From positions 1 to 64,000 of the forward strand of contig JAGNKY010000002.1 of NCBI GenBank assembly GCA_017999895.1: DNA of 64,000 nucleotides, written 5' to 3'. Source of the stretch: Bacteroidales bacterium (GTDB lineage: Bacteria; Bacteroidota; Bacteroidia; Bacteroidales; VadinHA17). Made by a program: the position numbers and the translations under genes. This document shows, in pieces, positions 26,024-36,090 of the stretch. A model generated the notes under the pieces. The model did not search any database, had not been told where the DNA came from, and saw only the letters and a list, made by a program, of their open reading frames with translations. Positions within the stretch are counted from its first letter, which is position 1. Every line of letters starts with the position of its first letter.

Positions 26024-26045
26024 GAGTTATTAAAAATTTATTTTT

Positions 26046-27536
26046 TCAGAAGCCTGAGGGGCTACCGACCCTAATCATAGCACATCTGAATCCTATGTCA
26101 TCGCGTGAAGCTTCCTGGTCGAGAAACCTTCTGGTTGAAGGACTAAGCCAATATGCTCTGTCTTTCCATGAACCGCCCTTATAAACTCTTGCATTGTCAT
26201 TGATAAGCGATGTATATTCATCAGGCCTCTGGACATACATTCTGGTTGACGTTTCACGTTCATCTTCACCGGCAGTCCATTCCGATGGGTCAATTGATGT
26301 CTTCTTATCGCCATCTTGGTAATTTCTGTAATCTCCTTTCCGGTAATTATATCTGTTAGCAACATCCTGAGGTTTTACAGTATCGATTGGAAGACGTCCA
26401 AAATTGTCCTTTTGAACAACCTGACCGTTTGCATCTCTCCTTAAATCTGTATAAACATTACCTCTAAAAGGATTGAATTCATCAACATCTTCAAACGAAA
26501 GTGGGCGATAAACATCAAGAACCCATTCATTAACATTTCCTGCCATACAGTAAAGGCCATAGTCGTTAGGCCAATAAGACTTTACATCAACAGTAATACT
26601 TCCATTGTCATTAAGGCTTCCTGCAACTCCCATGAAATCACCTCTTGCCCGCACAAAATTCGCCATCATCTGACCCATGTACTTTCTTGATGAATTTCTA
26701 ACATTATGACCGTCCCACGGATAAATTCTTCTTTCATAAATTCTTTCCTGAAAAGTATTTCCTTTAAGACCGTATGCGGCAAACTCCCATTCCGCTTCTG
26801 TGGGCAGTCTGTAGTTTGGAAGAAGAATACCGTCTTCGAAAGTGGTTCTGCGTTCCGTTTTATCACCACTAAGGCTTGGCCTGAGTTTATTTACAACTCC
26901 TTCATATTGCCCTGCAAGATAAGCCTGGGTATTAAAGTTGTTTTCATCGGCCTGGTTGGGATCGGGTTTAAGCTCACCTTCCTTAATAAGTATGTATTCA
27001 TTAACCCTGTCGGTACGCCACAGACAATAATCATTTGCCTGCACCCAGCTAACGCCTACAACAGGATAGTTATTATATGCAGGATGTCTGAAATAGTACT
27101 GTACATAAGGATCGTTAAATCCCATTGGACTTCTCCATACCAGAGTATCGGGAAGTGCTCGCTTGTGAACCTCCGGATAGCTCTTATAAACTCTCTTTAG
27201 CCAATATAGATATTCGCGATAATCAACATTTCTGACTTCAGTTTCATCCATATAAAACGACGAAACCGTAACACTTCTTGGAGGATTATTCCAGTCGAAC
27301 ATTACATCATCCTGCACACGTCCTAAACGGAATACTCCTCCTTCAATAAGAACAAGCCCAGGACCTGTCATTTGCTCAACACCTACAGCAACTTCAAATC
27401 CGCCAAAATCAGGATCGTTATATTTCCATCCCGTGGTAGGCGAAACATCTGCTTTTTTACCTTTCTTAAAAACACTACAAGATGAAAGTATTAATGTCAA
27501 AACTAATACAACCGGTAAAATTTTATATCTATACAT
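26046..27536 (-). CDS. gldJ: Gliding motility / T9SS lipoprotein GldJ
   Basis: This 496-residue lipoprotein has a signal ending LILSSC with the lipidated cysteine at 20. The body is a formylglycine-generating-enzyme-like (SUMF1) fold, seen in GGVFRLGRVQDD near 66, YMDETEVRNVDYREYLYWL, RLPTEAEWEFAAYG, GNVNEWVLDVYRPL, YKGGSWKDRAYWLSPSTRR and DIGFRCAMIR. GldJ sits at the outer-membrane inner face and is required for T9SS function and gliding; it is not an active sulfatase modifier. The adjacent PorU/PorV genes match the gldJ-porU-porV order known from Flavobacterium. Length is within the family range. A TATATTTG box lies about 40 bases upstream. Confidence 0.92.
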   Translation of the reverse strand: MYRYKILPVVLVLTLILSSCSVFKKGKKADVSPTTGWKYNDPDFGGFEVAVGVEQMTGPGLVLIEGGVFRLGRVQDDVMFDWNNPPRSVTVSSFYMDETEVRNVDYREYLYWLKRVYKSYPEVHKRALPDTLVWRSPMGFNDPYVQYYFRHPAYNNYPVVGVSWVQANDYCLWRTDRVNEYILIKEGELKPDPNQADENNFNTQAYLAGQYEGVVNKLRPSLSGDKTERRTTFEDGILLPNYRLPTEAEWEFAAYGLKGNTFQERIYERRIYPWDGHNVRNSSRKYMGQMMANFVRARGDFMGVAGSLNDNGSITVDVKSYWPNDYGLYCMAGNVNEWVLDVYRPLSFEDVDEFNPFRGNVYTDLRRDANGQVVQKDNFGRLPIDTVKPQDVANRYNYRKGDYRNYQDGDKKTSIDPSEWTAGEDERETSTRMYVQRPDEYTSLINDNARVYKGGSWKDRAYWLSPSTRRFLDQEASRDDIGFRCAMIRVGSPSGF

Positions 27537-27575
27537 AACTCCTTTGTTTTTTGGATGTTATTTTGTTCAAACTTT

Positions 27576-27583
27576 CAAATATA
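27576..27583 (-). promoter_or_regulatory. Possible -7 promoter box of gldJ
   Basis: TATATTTG on the minus strand, 40 bases before the gldJ ATG, fits TAnnTTTG. No -33 element at the right spacing was found. Confidence 0.35.
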
Positions 27584-27625
27584 TAAAAATATTAAAAATA
27601 TTTAGCTTTTTTTTAACAAATATAA

Positions 27626-28594
27626 CTACAATTCCGGAATATTTATTGTATTAATTGTTTTTCTTTTATCAACACTGTTTAAATTTATTGAAATGCCTGC
27701 CTGACGATACAACGAAAAGGGAAGCATTTCATTTGCAGATGACAAATTAAAACAATAATTATAAAAAAACAAAAACTTTCGTTTTTTGAAATTCAAACCT
27801 GTGTGCATATTTATATCTCCGACATTGTTTGTCATTATAAGTGTATTAAGCGAAAGTATGCCCGCAGTTAAAACTGTTCCTCCGGCAAATAGTAAATTCT
27901 TTCCATAAGATTCATAGCAAAACAGGGGTTTTACCTGCCATGTCTGCCGGCTGTCTAAATAAAAAGTGGAGAAAATATATATGGAAAACTGCCTTTTAAG
28001 AATACTCTCCGTACTACCGGAGCCCTCGATATCGGGCTTTGTAAGATGATTTATCGAAAAGCTGCCAGTATAATTTCTGTAAGTTACAAGAAATCCGGTG
28101 GCAATATCAAAAAAAACTCTTCCCCTCGTCTCAGGAAAATCCGAAGAGGGAAGCGCTGCTCCCATAAGAGGATCGATCTGGTCGGGAAGTATAATCTTTT
28201 GCCTGTTTATAGCTCTATTTTGAATTGCCGCACCTAACCCCGCATTAACATAAAATTCCCTGCCAGCCTTAAGGTGATATGAATAGGAAAAACCACCTCT
28301 GGTATCGTTGATTACACCACCAAGGTATTCATTCAAGACATACCCTGAAAGTCCCCCATGCAAAAAAGACGAATAAACATCATACGAAACAGAAGCAGTA
28401 TATAAACCGAAGCCACAGTCGGGGTATTGATTCTTAAATGACATCCGCAGAATTCCATCTGATTCAGCACCTGCGCTTGCTGGATTTACAATAATTATTG
28501 ACTGGAAACCGGGATTACTAAACCAGCTCTGGCATTTTGCAGTACTCAAAAAAGTACACAATAATAAAATGGTGACTGTCGGCCTCTTTCCCAT
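27626..28594 (-). CDS. PorP/SprF family type IX secretion membrane protein
   Basis: The 322-residue product has a signal peptide (MGKRPTVTILLLCTFLSTAK) and an outer-membrane beta-barrel pattern. It starts SWFSNPGFQSIIIVNPASAGAESDG, close to the NPAxAG motif of PorP/SprF proteins, with FKNQYPDCGFGLYTASVSYD, HGGLSGYVLNEYLGG and YSYHLKAGREFYVNAGLGAA. PorP/SprF proteins partner with large CHU_C-type substrates such as SprB and help export them. It lies between gldJ and porU, with a 92-bp divergent gap to porU. It could serve the giant adhesin at the left edge, although that gene is 15 kb away (inference). Confidence 0.85.
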   Translation of the reverse strand: MGKRPTVTILLLCTFLSTAKCQSWFSNPGFQSIIIVNPASAGAESDGILRMSFKNQYPDCGFGLYTASVSYDVYSSFLHGGLSGYVLNEYLGGVINDTRGGFSYSYHLKAGREFYVNAGLGAAIQNRAINRQKIILPDQIDPLMGAALPSSDFPETRGRVFFDIATGFLVTYRNYTGSFSINHLTKPDIEGSGSTESILKRQFSIYIFSTFYLDSRQTWQVKPLFCYESYGKNLLFAGGTVLTAGILSLNTLIMTNNVGDINMHTGLNFKKRKFLFFYNYCFNLSSANEMLPFSLYRQAGISINLNSVDKRKTINTINIPEL

Positions 28595-28686
28595 AAGATT
28601 TTCCCAACAATATCAACGACAAAGAAACGTTAATATTTTAATAGAAAAGGAACAAATATATCTTACTTATACCTTCACCTGGAATT

Positions 28687-31600
28687 ATGAAGTATCCTTT
28701 TGTAATATTTCTTATTGGATTCTCATTTTTTACAGTTTATTCTTCTCCGCAGACAATAGAACGTGAAAAATTCTCAACTTCTTCTGTTTTGTCATCAGGA
28801 ATATGGTTTAAAATAGCTATCAAAGATGAAGGTATATATAAAATTCCCTATTCCAGGCTTAAACAGATAGGAATCGAATTTCCTTCAAATCCAAGAATTT
28901 TCGGAAATAATTATGGTCAGCTCTCTTATTATAACGACGGAAGTCATCCCGACGACCTTCAGGAAATTGCAATATACCTCGATACAGGTTCAGACGGTAT
29001 TTTTAATGAGGGAGATTTTTTGTTATTCTATGCAAGAAATACAGGAAGATGGAAATACGATTCTTCGATTGAAAGTTATCGTTATACACACCATAACTAT
29101 TCCGATTCTTCATACTATTTTATTACATCCTCGTCCGAAAGAGGAAAACTTATGAAAATTATTGGCCAGGAAGTTGACCCTGCCGGTTACATGTCATATT
29201 CATACGATGCACTTTTCATACACGAAGTCGAATCCGAAAATCTCATTAAATCTGGTAGAGAATGGTTTCAACCGGTGTCTGCATTAAGCGGCATATCAAT
29301 CAATCCTGGCTTTTTTGAAATAATTCCTTCTGAGAAAATAAAATATAAAATCAGAGTTCTTGGCAGATCGTCCGTACCTTCAATGTTCAGGCTTTATGAA
29401 GGCTCCTATCTTCATACAAGCATCTTTGTGGAGGAAACCAATCTATTTTCAACTACCGGTATTTATGCGAAAGAGAATATTTTTTCTTCAACACTCATTC
29501 CTGCAACTTCTTCCCCTTCTTTCGAAATTAAATTCTATAATAACGGCGAACAATCAGCAAGAGGATGGCTCGATTATTTAGAACTCCAGGCCAGAGCAAA
29601 TACTGTTTTTAAAGGTAAAACACTTGTTTTTTCCGACTCACGTTCAATGGCTCCAGAGAGTATTACAGAATTCTATATTAAAAATCAATCCCCGAAAAAT
29701 ATAATTATTTGGGATATTACAAATCAGTTTAATCCTGGCATTGTACAATACACTCAAGATGGTGATTATTGTAAATTCAGACTTAGAACCGATACTCTTC
29801 GCTCTTTTATTGCCTTTAATTCAGACAACGCTCTTACACCTTTAATAAAATACTTACCTCTGCAAAATCAAAACCTTCATGCTTCTGAATCGGCCGATAT
29901 GGTCATTGTAACACACCCTCTTTTCAGAAATTATGCCATGAAACTTTCTGAATTACATCAAAAATACAATAATCTTAAATCACTTGTAGTGACGCCTGAT
30001 GAGATATATAATGAATTCTCGGGTGGTATTCCGGATATTGTTGCTATTAGAAATTTCCTCCGGATGAAGTATCTGAAACAATTAGGTACATCGAAACCTT
30101 TAAAGTACCTTTTATTATTTGGCGACGGTTCTTACGATAACAGAAAAAACCCGCCTGACAATCCCAATTTTATTCCAACATATCAATCACTGAATTCAAC
30201 AATTGTGATTTCATCATTTGTCTCTGACGATTTTTATGGTTTGCTCGAAGACGGTGAGGGTGAAGCTGAAGGAACGGAAGATATTGGTATTGGAAGATTC
30301 CCGGTGTCGGATACTTCACAGGCCGGAATAATAATAAGGAAAATTACAAAATACCTCGATCCATCAGCTGGAGGCGACTGGCGAAATATCATTGCAATTA
30401 CTGCGGACGATGAAGATGAAAATACACATATTAATGATGCTGAAAGACTTTGTTCGCTGATTGAAGAAAAATATCCGGAAATAAATATTGAAAAAATATA
30501 CCTTGATGCTTTCAGGCAGGTTACCTCGGTAAATGGACAATCATATCCTGATGTGGAACAGGCTATTAATAACAGGATTAATTCTGGTTGTCTGATTTTC
30601 AATTATATAGGACATGGGAACGAAATAGGTCTTGCTCACGAAAGGGTAGTAAAGACTCAAAACATAAACTCATGGAAGAACTCTCCAAAATTACCTCTTT
30701 TTATAACAGCCACATGCGAATTCGGCAAGTTCGACGATGCTGAAATGAATCCTTTCACAGGCGTTCTTACAAATAAAAATTCTGCTGGCGAAATGGTTCT
30801 TCTTAATAGCGAAGGGGGTGGAATCGCATTGATGACAACCACACGAATGGTTTATTCAGCTCCAAACTACGTTATCAATCGAAACATAATCAATTTTGCT
30901 CTTGAAAGGGATTCAGCAGGTAATGCTCCCACATTAGGCGATATTATCAGACTGGCCAAGCTCAACTCTGGTACATCGTTGAACAAAAGGAATTTTACAC
31001 TTCTTGGCGATCCCGCATTGACGCTCGTATATCCATGTCAAGGTAAAGTAATAACTGATTCGATAAACTCAAAATATGCAGAATTATACACTGATACTCT
31101 TAAAGCACTTTCGGTGGTAACCATTTCAGGCCATATTGAAGATAATCAAAAAAATTTACTTGAAAACTTCAACGGCTCTCTATTCCCGATTGTTTTTGAT
31201 AAGAAGAAAAATGTAAAGACACTCGCTAACGACGGGGGTCGAAAAATTGAGTTTTCAGTTCAAAACAGCATCATTTTTAGCGGTAATACAGAAATTAAAA
31301 ACGGAAAATTCAGCTTCAGATTTATCGTTCCAAAAGATATTGATTATTCTTTCGGAAAAGGGAAAATAAGTTATTATGCCAAAAACAACAAAGCCGATAT
31401 AAACGGCTATTTCAATAATTTCATTGTCGGAGGATTCAGTAATGGGCCTGTAACTGATAAATCAGGCCCAATAATCAAGTTATATCTTAATGATACGTTG
31501 TTCAGGAACGGCGATATAACTGACGTCAATCCTGTTTTGGTTGCAATTCTTTATGACGAAAATGGAATAAATACAACAGGAGCAGGCATAGGTCACGATT

Positions 31601-32115
31601 TAACTGCCTGGCTTAATGATGATAAAAGTCAATCATTTATTCTGAACAATTATTACGAAACAGAGGCAAATGATTTCAGAAAGGGCAAAATTATTTATCC
31701 ATTATATGATCTTAATGATGGTCCACAGTTGTTAACATTAAAAGCATGGGACAACTATAATAATTCTTCTATTGCAACATTGAAATTTATTGTAAAAACA
31801 GATACTCGTTTTATACTGAACAATCTTATAAATTATCCGAATCCTTTTACTGCGGGCACAAACATAAGTATAGGACACAATAGGCCGGGAGAAGAATTGG
31901 ATATTCTTATTGAAATTTCAGACATGTCGGGCAGAAAAGTAAAAATTATCAATGAAAAATTAATTGCAACAGGTTACAGACTTCCCCCGATATTCTGGGA
32001 TGGCACACTCGAGGGCGGTAAAAGGGCCGGACGCGGAATATATAACTATGTTGTTATAGTTAAAACAGATAAAGGCGAAATATCAAGAAGTTCAGGACGA
32101 ATGGTTATATTATGA
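28687..32115 (+). CDS. porU: T9SS sortase PorU (C25 gingipain-like peptidase)
   Basis: At 1142 residues this is the size of PorU, the outer-membrane sortase that removes the C-terminal signal of T9SS cargo and attaches it to the surface lipopolysaccharide. A signal peptide is at the N-terminus. The central C25 peptidase domain has YLLLFGDGSYDNRKNPPDN, then the catalytic pair in NYIGHGNEIG (H643) and ITATCEFGKFDD (C677). The last 95 residues (NYPNPFTAGTNISIGHNRPG, IFWDGTLEGGKRAGRGIYNY) form a FlgD-like Ig domain like T9SS cargo tails. It is followed by porV 66 bp downstream, as in the known porUV pair. Confidence 0.94.
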   Translation: MKYPFVIFLIGFSFFTVYSSPQTIEREKFSTSSVLSSGIWFKIAIKDEGIYKIPYSRLKQIGIEFPSNPRIFGNNYGQLSYYNDGSHPDDLQEIAIYLDTGSDGIFNEGDFLLFYARNTGRWKYDSSIESYRYTHHNYSDSSYYFITSSSERGKLMKIIGQEVDPAGYMSYSYDALFIHEVESENLIKSGREWFQPVSALSGISINPGFFEIIPSEKIKYKIRVLGRSSVPSMFRLYEGSYLHTSIFVEETNLFSTTGIYAKENIFSSTLIPATSSPSFEIKFYNNGEQSARGWLDYLELQARANTVFKGKTLVFSDSRSMAPESITEFYIKNQSPKNIIIWDITNQFNPGIVQYTQDGDYCKFRLRTDTLRSFIAFNSDNALTPLIKYLPLQNQNLHASESADMVIVTHPLFRNYAMKLSELHQKYNNLKSLVVTPDEIYNEFSGGIPDIVAIRNFLRMKYLKQLGTSKPLKYLLLFGDGSYDNRKNPPDNPNFIPTYQSLNSTIVISSFVSDDFYGLLEDGEGEAEGTEDIGIGRFPVSDTSQAGIIIRKITKYLDPSAGGDWRNIIAITADDEDENTHINDAERLCSLIEEKYPEINIEKIYLDAFRQVTSVNGQSYPDVEQAINNRINSGCLIFNYIGHGNEIGLAHERVVKTQNINSWKNSPKLPLFITATCEFGKFDDAEMNPFTGVLTNKNSAGEMVLLNSEGGGIALMTTTRMVYSAPNYVINRNIINFALERDSAGNAPTLGDIIRLAKLNSGTSLNKRNFTLLGDPALTLVYPCQGKVITDSINSKYAELYTDTLKALSVVTISGHIEDNQKNLLENFNGSLFPIVFDKKKNVKTLANDGGRKIEFSVQNSIIFSGNTEIKNGKFSFRFIVPKDIDYSFGKGKISYYAKNNKADINGYFNNFIVGGFSNGPVTDKSGPIIKLYLNDTLFRNGDITDVNPVLVAILYDENGINTTGAGIGHDLTAWLNDDKSQSFILNNYYETEANDFRKGKIIYPLYDLNDGPQLLTLKAWDNYNNSSIATLKFIVKTDTRFILNNLINYPNPFTAGTNISIGHNRPGEELDILIEISDMSGRKVKIINEKLIATGYRLPPIFWDGTLEGGKRAGRGIYNYVVIVKTDKGEISRSSGRMVIL

Positions 32116-32181
32116 GCGAGATACACAATATTAGATAAACAATAATGTTTTATATTAGAAAAATATTACATTAATGATAAA

Positions 32182-33354
32182 ATGAAGAACCGATACAAAT
32201 CATTTTTTGTTATTTTATTTTTATTTTGCCTTACTTACTTTTCCAATTTATATGCCCAGTCAGGTTCGGACGAACTTAATGCAATACATACAGTTGTTCC
32301 GTTTCTGACAATAGCACCCGATTCAAGATCAGGTGCTATGGGTGATGCTGGAGTTGCAACCTCGCCGGATATATTTAGCATGCACTGGAATCCTGCAAAA
32401 TTTGCTTTTGTTGACGGTAACGGTGGAGTCGGTATTTCATATTCTCCATGGCTTAGAACACTTGTTCCCGACATTAATATAGCCTATCTGGCAGGATACA
32501 AAAGAATCGACAGAAGACAGGTTGCTGCTGCAAGCCTTCTCTATTCCTCACTTGGAGATATACAATTCACAGATGACATGGGAAACATTCAACGTACTTT
32601 TATTCCTACGGAATTTGCAATCGACATTGCTTATTCGAGGATTTTCGGAGAATATTTTTCAGGAGGGATTGCCTTCCGGTTTATTTATTCTAATCTAACA
32701 GGCGGATTCAGTAGCGGTGGAACAGATACAAAAGTGGGTACTTCTTTTGCAGCTGATGTATCGGGTCTTTATATGCGTAAAACGACTCTCTTTAACAGAG
32801 ATGCAATTTTAAGCGCTGGACTTAATTTCTCGAACATAGGTTCAAAAATGAATTATTCTAAATCAAAAGAACCTGACTTCATACCAATGAATATACGTCT
32901 CGGAGGGGCCTGCACAATTGAAATAGATAATTATAACGCTATTACTCTTACTACAGATTTAAACAAATTACTCGTTCCTACTCCCCCAAAATACGATGCA
33001 GACAGGAATATCATTGATGGAAAGAATCCAAATGTTTCTGTTCCAATGGCAATTATTCAATCATTCTATGATGCTCCTGGAGGATTGAAAGAGGAATTAA
33101 GAGAGGTAACTATATCTGTCGGTGCCGAATACTGGTATAACAAACAGTTTGCTATAAGAGGAGGATATTTCTATGAAAACGAAACAAAAGGCAACCGTAA
33201 GTATTTTACAGCAGGAGCAGGTTTTAAAATAAACATCTGTGCAATTGATTTTTCATATCTAATGCCTGTAGTACAAAATCATCCGCTAGCACGCACACTT
33301 CGACTTTCTCTATCATTTGATTTCGACTCTCATCGTAATACTTCAAGAGTATGA
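32182..33354 (+). CDS. porV: T9SS outer-membrane shuttle protein PorV
   Basis: This 390-residue outer-membrane beta-barrel belongs to the FadL-related PorV family, which binds the C-terminal signals of T9SS cargo and carries them to PorU. It has a signal peptide ending YSNLYAQS and the family block VPFLTIAPDSRSGAMGDAGV near residue 39, then WNPAKFAF. Later features are FSGGIAFRFIYSNL, SAGLNFSNIGSKMNYS and AIRGGYFYENETKGNRKYFT. It ends SFDFDSH with a hydrophilic tail. Its stop overlaps the ispF start (ATGA), so the genes are coupled. Confidence 0.95.
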   Translation: MKNRYKSFFVILFLFCLTYFSNLYAQSGSDELNAIHTVVPFLTIAPDSRSGAMGDAGVATSPDIFSMHWNPAKFAFVDGNGGVGISYSPWLRTLVPDINIAYLAGYKRIDRRQVAAASLLYSSLGDIQFTDDMGNIQRTFIPTEFAIDIAYSRIFGEYFSGGIAFRFIYSNLTGGFSSGGTDTKVGTSFAADVSGLYMRKTTLFNRDAILSAGLNFSNIGSKMNYSKSKEPDFIPMNIRLGGACTIEIDNYNAITLTTDLNKLLVPTPPKYDADRNIIDGKNPNVSVPMAIIQSFYDAPGGLKEELREVTISVGAEYWYNKQFAIRGGYFYENETKGNRKYFTAGAGFKINICAIDFSYLMPVVQNHPLARTLRLSLSFDFDSHRNTSRV

Positions 33355-33833
33355 CCTATCGCATAGGACAGGGAATTGATTTTCATCGACTTGTAAATGG
33401 AAGAAAGTTATGGCTTGGAGGTATTAATATACCATCGGAAAAGGGATGTGAGGCACATTCCGATGGAGATGCACTTCTTCATGCAATTTGTGATGCCCTG
33501 CTCGGAGCTGCAGGACTTTTTGATATAGGACATTATTTTCCGGATAACGATCCGGAATACCTCGATATTGACAGCAAACTATTGCTTGAGAAAACTATAA
33601 AACTGATAAAAAAAGAAGGCTATAACGTTGAAAATATCGACTCAACAATCTGTCTTGAAAAGCCGAAGGTTTCAAAATATATTTCCGAAATGAGAAAAAC
33701 TATTGCATCTGTTGTAGATATTAGCTCCGAGTCGGTATCGGTAAAAGCAACTACAACCGAAAAAATGGGTATGACAGGAAGTGAAGAAGGACTTTTCGCA
33801 ATTGCTTCTGTTCTTTTGATTAAAAAATCCTGA
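33351..33833 (+). CDS. ispF: 2-C-methyl-D-erythritol 2,4-cyclodiphosphate synthase
   Basis: The 160-residue enzyme forms the cyclic diphosphate in the MEP isoprenoid pathway. Conserved metal-site residues are in GQGIDFHRLV (D8, H10) and ICDALLGAAGLFDIGHYFPD (H near 62), with SDGDALLHA and the C-terminal KATTTEKMGMTGSEEG. Length is normal. It overlaps the end of porV by 4 bases (ATGA), so a housekeeping gene is tied to the T9SS operon. Confidence 0.97.
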   Translation: MTYRIGQGIDFHRLVNGRKLWLGGINIPSEKGCEAHSDGDALLHAICDALLGAAGLFDIGHYFPDNDPEYLDIDSKLLLEKTIKLIKKEGYNVENIDSTICLEKPKVSKYISEMRKTIASVVDISSESVSVKATTTEKMGMTGSEEGLFAIASVLLIKKS

Positions 33834-33846
33834 AATTACTTTTTGA

Positions 33847-34647
33847 TTAAGATTTTAAACTGCCATGTAAGGCATTTTTATTCTCAGACAAGGTTTCCTT
33901 TATTATTTCATCATCAACAAGTATTCGTCCACAATACTCGCATACAATTATCTTTTTTCTCGATTTAATATCGAGTTGCCTCTGAGGGGGAATCTGGTTG
34001 AAACATCCGCCGCATGCATCACGTTGGATCGAAACAATGGCCAGGCCATTACGCGCATTGGAACGGATTCTTTTATATGCAGTAAGCAACCTGTCTTCAA
34101 TGACTGACTGTATCTTTTCTGATTTTTTTAAAAGAGCTTCTTCTTCTTTTCGTGTATCCTCCGTTATCTCCTTCAGTTCTGCCTGCTTGTTTTCATAATC
34201 GGTTTTCCTTTCGGCAAGCTGAGCTTCAGCAGAAGATATCATTTGTTTTTTCTCCTCTATCTGAGATGAAAATTCTTTTATTCTTTTATTACAAAGCTCT
34301 ATTTCGAGAGTCTGGTACTCAATCTCCTTGGATAGTGAATCGAATTCTCTGTTATTGCGAACATTCTTCTGTTGTTCTTCATATTTCTTTATCAGCGCCT
34401 CAGCCTCCGAAATTTCATTTTTCTTCTTCGTAATTGATGCCTCGAGATTCGCAACTTCCTCCCTGAGATTATTTAGCCTTGTCTCAAGGCCTGCTATTTC
34501 ATCTTCGAGATCCTGCACTTCAAGAGGAAGTTCTCCACGAAGTGTTTTTATCTTATCAATTTCCGAATCAACAAGCTGAAGGCTGTATAATGCCCTTAAT
34601 TTTTCTTCTACTGAAATTTCATTATCCTGTGCTTTTGACTTTTCCAT
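33847..34647 (-). CDS. C4-type zinc-ribbon coiled-coil protein
   Basis: This 266-residue cytoplasmic protein is a long coiled coil (about residues 30-190, rich in E/K/L heptads) ending in a zinc ribbon with CGGCFN near 212 and CEYCGRILVD near 236. It belongs to the zf-RING_7 family (PF02591), found widely in bacteria with uncertain function, possibly nucleic-acid binding. It overlaps the nif3-like gene by 26 bases. This nif3 plus zinc-ribbon pair recurs in Bacteroidota, suggesting a shared role that is not known. Confidence 0.88.
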   Translation of the reverse strand: MEKSKAQDNEISVEEKLRALYSLQLVDSEIDKIKTLRGELPLEVQDLEDEIAGLETRLNNLREEVANLEASITKKKNEISEAEALIKKYEEQQKNVRNNREFDSLSKEIEYQTLEIELCNKRIKEFSSQIEEKKQMISSAEAQLAERKTDYENKQAELKEITEDTRKEEEALLKKSEKIQSVIEDRLLTAYKRIRSNARNGLAIVSIQRDACGGCFNQIPPQRQLDIKSRKKIIVCEYCGRILVDDEIIKETLSENKNALHGSLKS

Positions 34648-35743
34648 TGTAATAATATTTTATTGGATTTGTTTTTATTTCTGAAAATTGGAGTGCAAAG
34701 TTAATAAATTTCTTTTTAATTAGATTATATAATATTTCAAGAGAAAATATTTCACTTTCATAATGTCCTATATCAGCGAGTAATATATTATCCCCGGCAT
34801 TGAAAAAATCATGGTATTTCAGGTCGGAAGTAACGAAAGCATCAGCTCCTGCTCCAATGGCAACATTTGTTAAAGATGCACCGGCTCCACCACATAACGC
34901 CACTTTACGAATCTTAACACCTGATGGTGATGAATATCTTATAACCTGAGCATCAAATGCCTTTGCAAGCATATTTATGAATTCTTTTTCCTTTACCGGT
35001 TCAGTTAGTTCCCCGATACAGCCTAAGCCTCTCTGCGGATTACTGATTACAAGAGGGTAAATGTCATAAGCAACTTCTTCATAAGGGTGAGCGGCAAACA
35101 TTGACTTAATAACCTCATCCTTCAAATGCAAAGGAAGTATAGTTTCGATTCTAACCTCCTTCCCTTTATACAATTTTCCCCTTTTCCCGATAAAAGGACT
35201 TGACAATTCATTCCCTCGAAATGTTCCATATCCTTCGGCGTTGAAACTGCACATGTCATAATTGCCTATCACACCTGCTCCGGCATTGAATATGGCATCA
35301 CGCACTTTTTCTGCATAATCTTCAGGAACAAACGTAACAAGCTTAAGCAGTGAGTTTTCAAGCGGACTAAGTACTTCTAAATTTTCAAGCGAGAGCTTTT
35401 CAGCCATTTTCATGCTTACATTTTCCGTGAATACATCGAGACATGTATGGGAAGAGTATATTGCTATGTTTTCTTTTAAGGCCTTTATAATAATTTTCTC
35501 AGACTGACTTTTCCCGGAAAGTGATTTCAAAGGGTGAAATATAACCGGATGATGCGTTATAATCAATCCACAGTTTTTGAAGGAGGCTTCTTCCACAACG
35601 GCTTCTGTTGCATCGAGTGCAAGCAATGCCGAAGAGATTTCTGATTCCGGATCGCCTGACTGCAAACCCGAATTGTCGTAACTTTCCTGGTACGGCAGTG
35701 GTATTACCGAATCGAGATATAAACAAATATCTTTTACTTTCAT
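34622..35743 (-). CDS. Nif3-like dinuclear metal-centre protein
   Basis: The 373-residue product is a NIF3/YbgI family protein, which binds two metals and forms hexamers. Motifs are YDNSGLQSGD near residue 20, LIITHHPVIFHPLKS near 60 and YSSHTCLDV near 96 (metal ligands). The C-terminus has LLADIGHYESE near 325. The extra middle domain (residues 125-235, PEDYAEKVRDAIFNAGAG) is the CutA-like insertion typical of the 370-residue form. Family members have been linked to GTP cyclohydrolase-like or RNA-related functions without consensus. It is in an operon with MerR and a zinc-ribbon gene. Confidence 0.92.
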   Translation of the reverse strand: MKVKDICLYLDSVIPLPYQESYDNSGLQSGDPESEISSALLALDATEAVVEEASFKNCGLIITHHPVIFHPLKSLSGKSQSEKIIIKALKENIAIYSSHTCLDVFTENVSMKMAEKLSLENLEVLSPLENSLLKLVTFVPEDYAEKVRDAIFNAGAGVIGNYDMCSFNAEGYGTFRGNELSSPFIGKRGKLYKGKEVRIETILPLHLKDEVIKSMFAAHPYEEVAYDIYPLVISNPQRGLGCIGELTEPVKEKEFINMLAKAFDAQVIRYSSPSGVKIRKVALCGGAGASLTNVAIGAGADAFVTSDLKYHDFFNAGDNILLADIGHYESEIFSLEILYNLIKKKFINFALQFSEIKTNPIKYYYNGKVKSTG

Positions 35744-35754
35744 AAGCGTAAAAA

Positions 35755-36090
35755 TTAAATGCTGTCGCGAATTTCAACAAGCATCTCTCTGATATTAAGC
35801 AAAACTTCTCTTATAGAGAACCTGTAATCAATATCCTGTTGTTTTTCTGCAAGATATTTTTTTGCACCTGCAATTGTCATCCCTTTTTCTTTTAATAAAT
35901 GATGTATTATTTTCAGGTTTCTGAGGTCTTCAGGCATAAAAAGTCTATTGCCTTTTTTATTCTTTCTTGGCTTCAGTATGTCGAACTCATTAGCCCAAAA
36001 ACGTACGGTTGATACTGGGACATGAAGAATTTGAGAAACTTCTCCAATCGTATAAAAAAGCTTTTCGACAGGTCTTTCCTTATATGGCAT
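35755..36090 (-). CDS. MerR family transcriptional regulator
   Basis: At 111 residues this is a short MerR-type regulator. The winged-helix DNA-binding domain is seen as FYTIGEVSQILHVPVSTVRF, then WANEFDILKPRKNKKGNRLF and DLRNLKIIHHLLKEKGMTIA. A short C-terminal helix follows (residues 80-111). No effector-binding cysteines or domain are visible, so the signal cannot be named. It is 11 bp upstream of the nif3-like gene in the same direction. Confidence 0.9.
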   Translation of the reverse strand: MPYKERPVEKLFYTIGEVSQILHVPVSTVRFWANEFDILKPRKNKKGNRLFMPEDLRNLKIIHHLLKEKGMTIAGAKKYLAEKQQDIDYRFSIREVLLNIREMLVEIRDSI

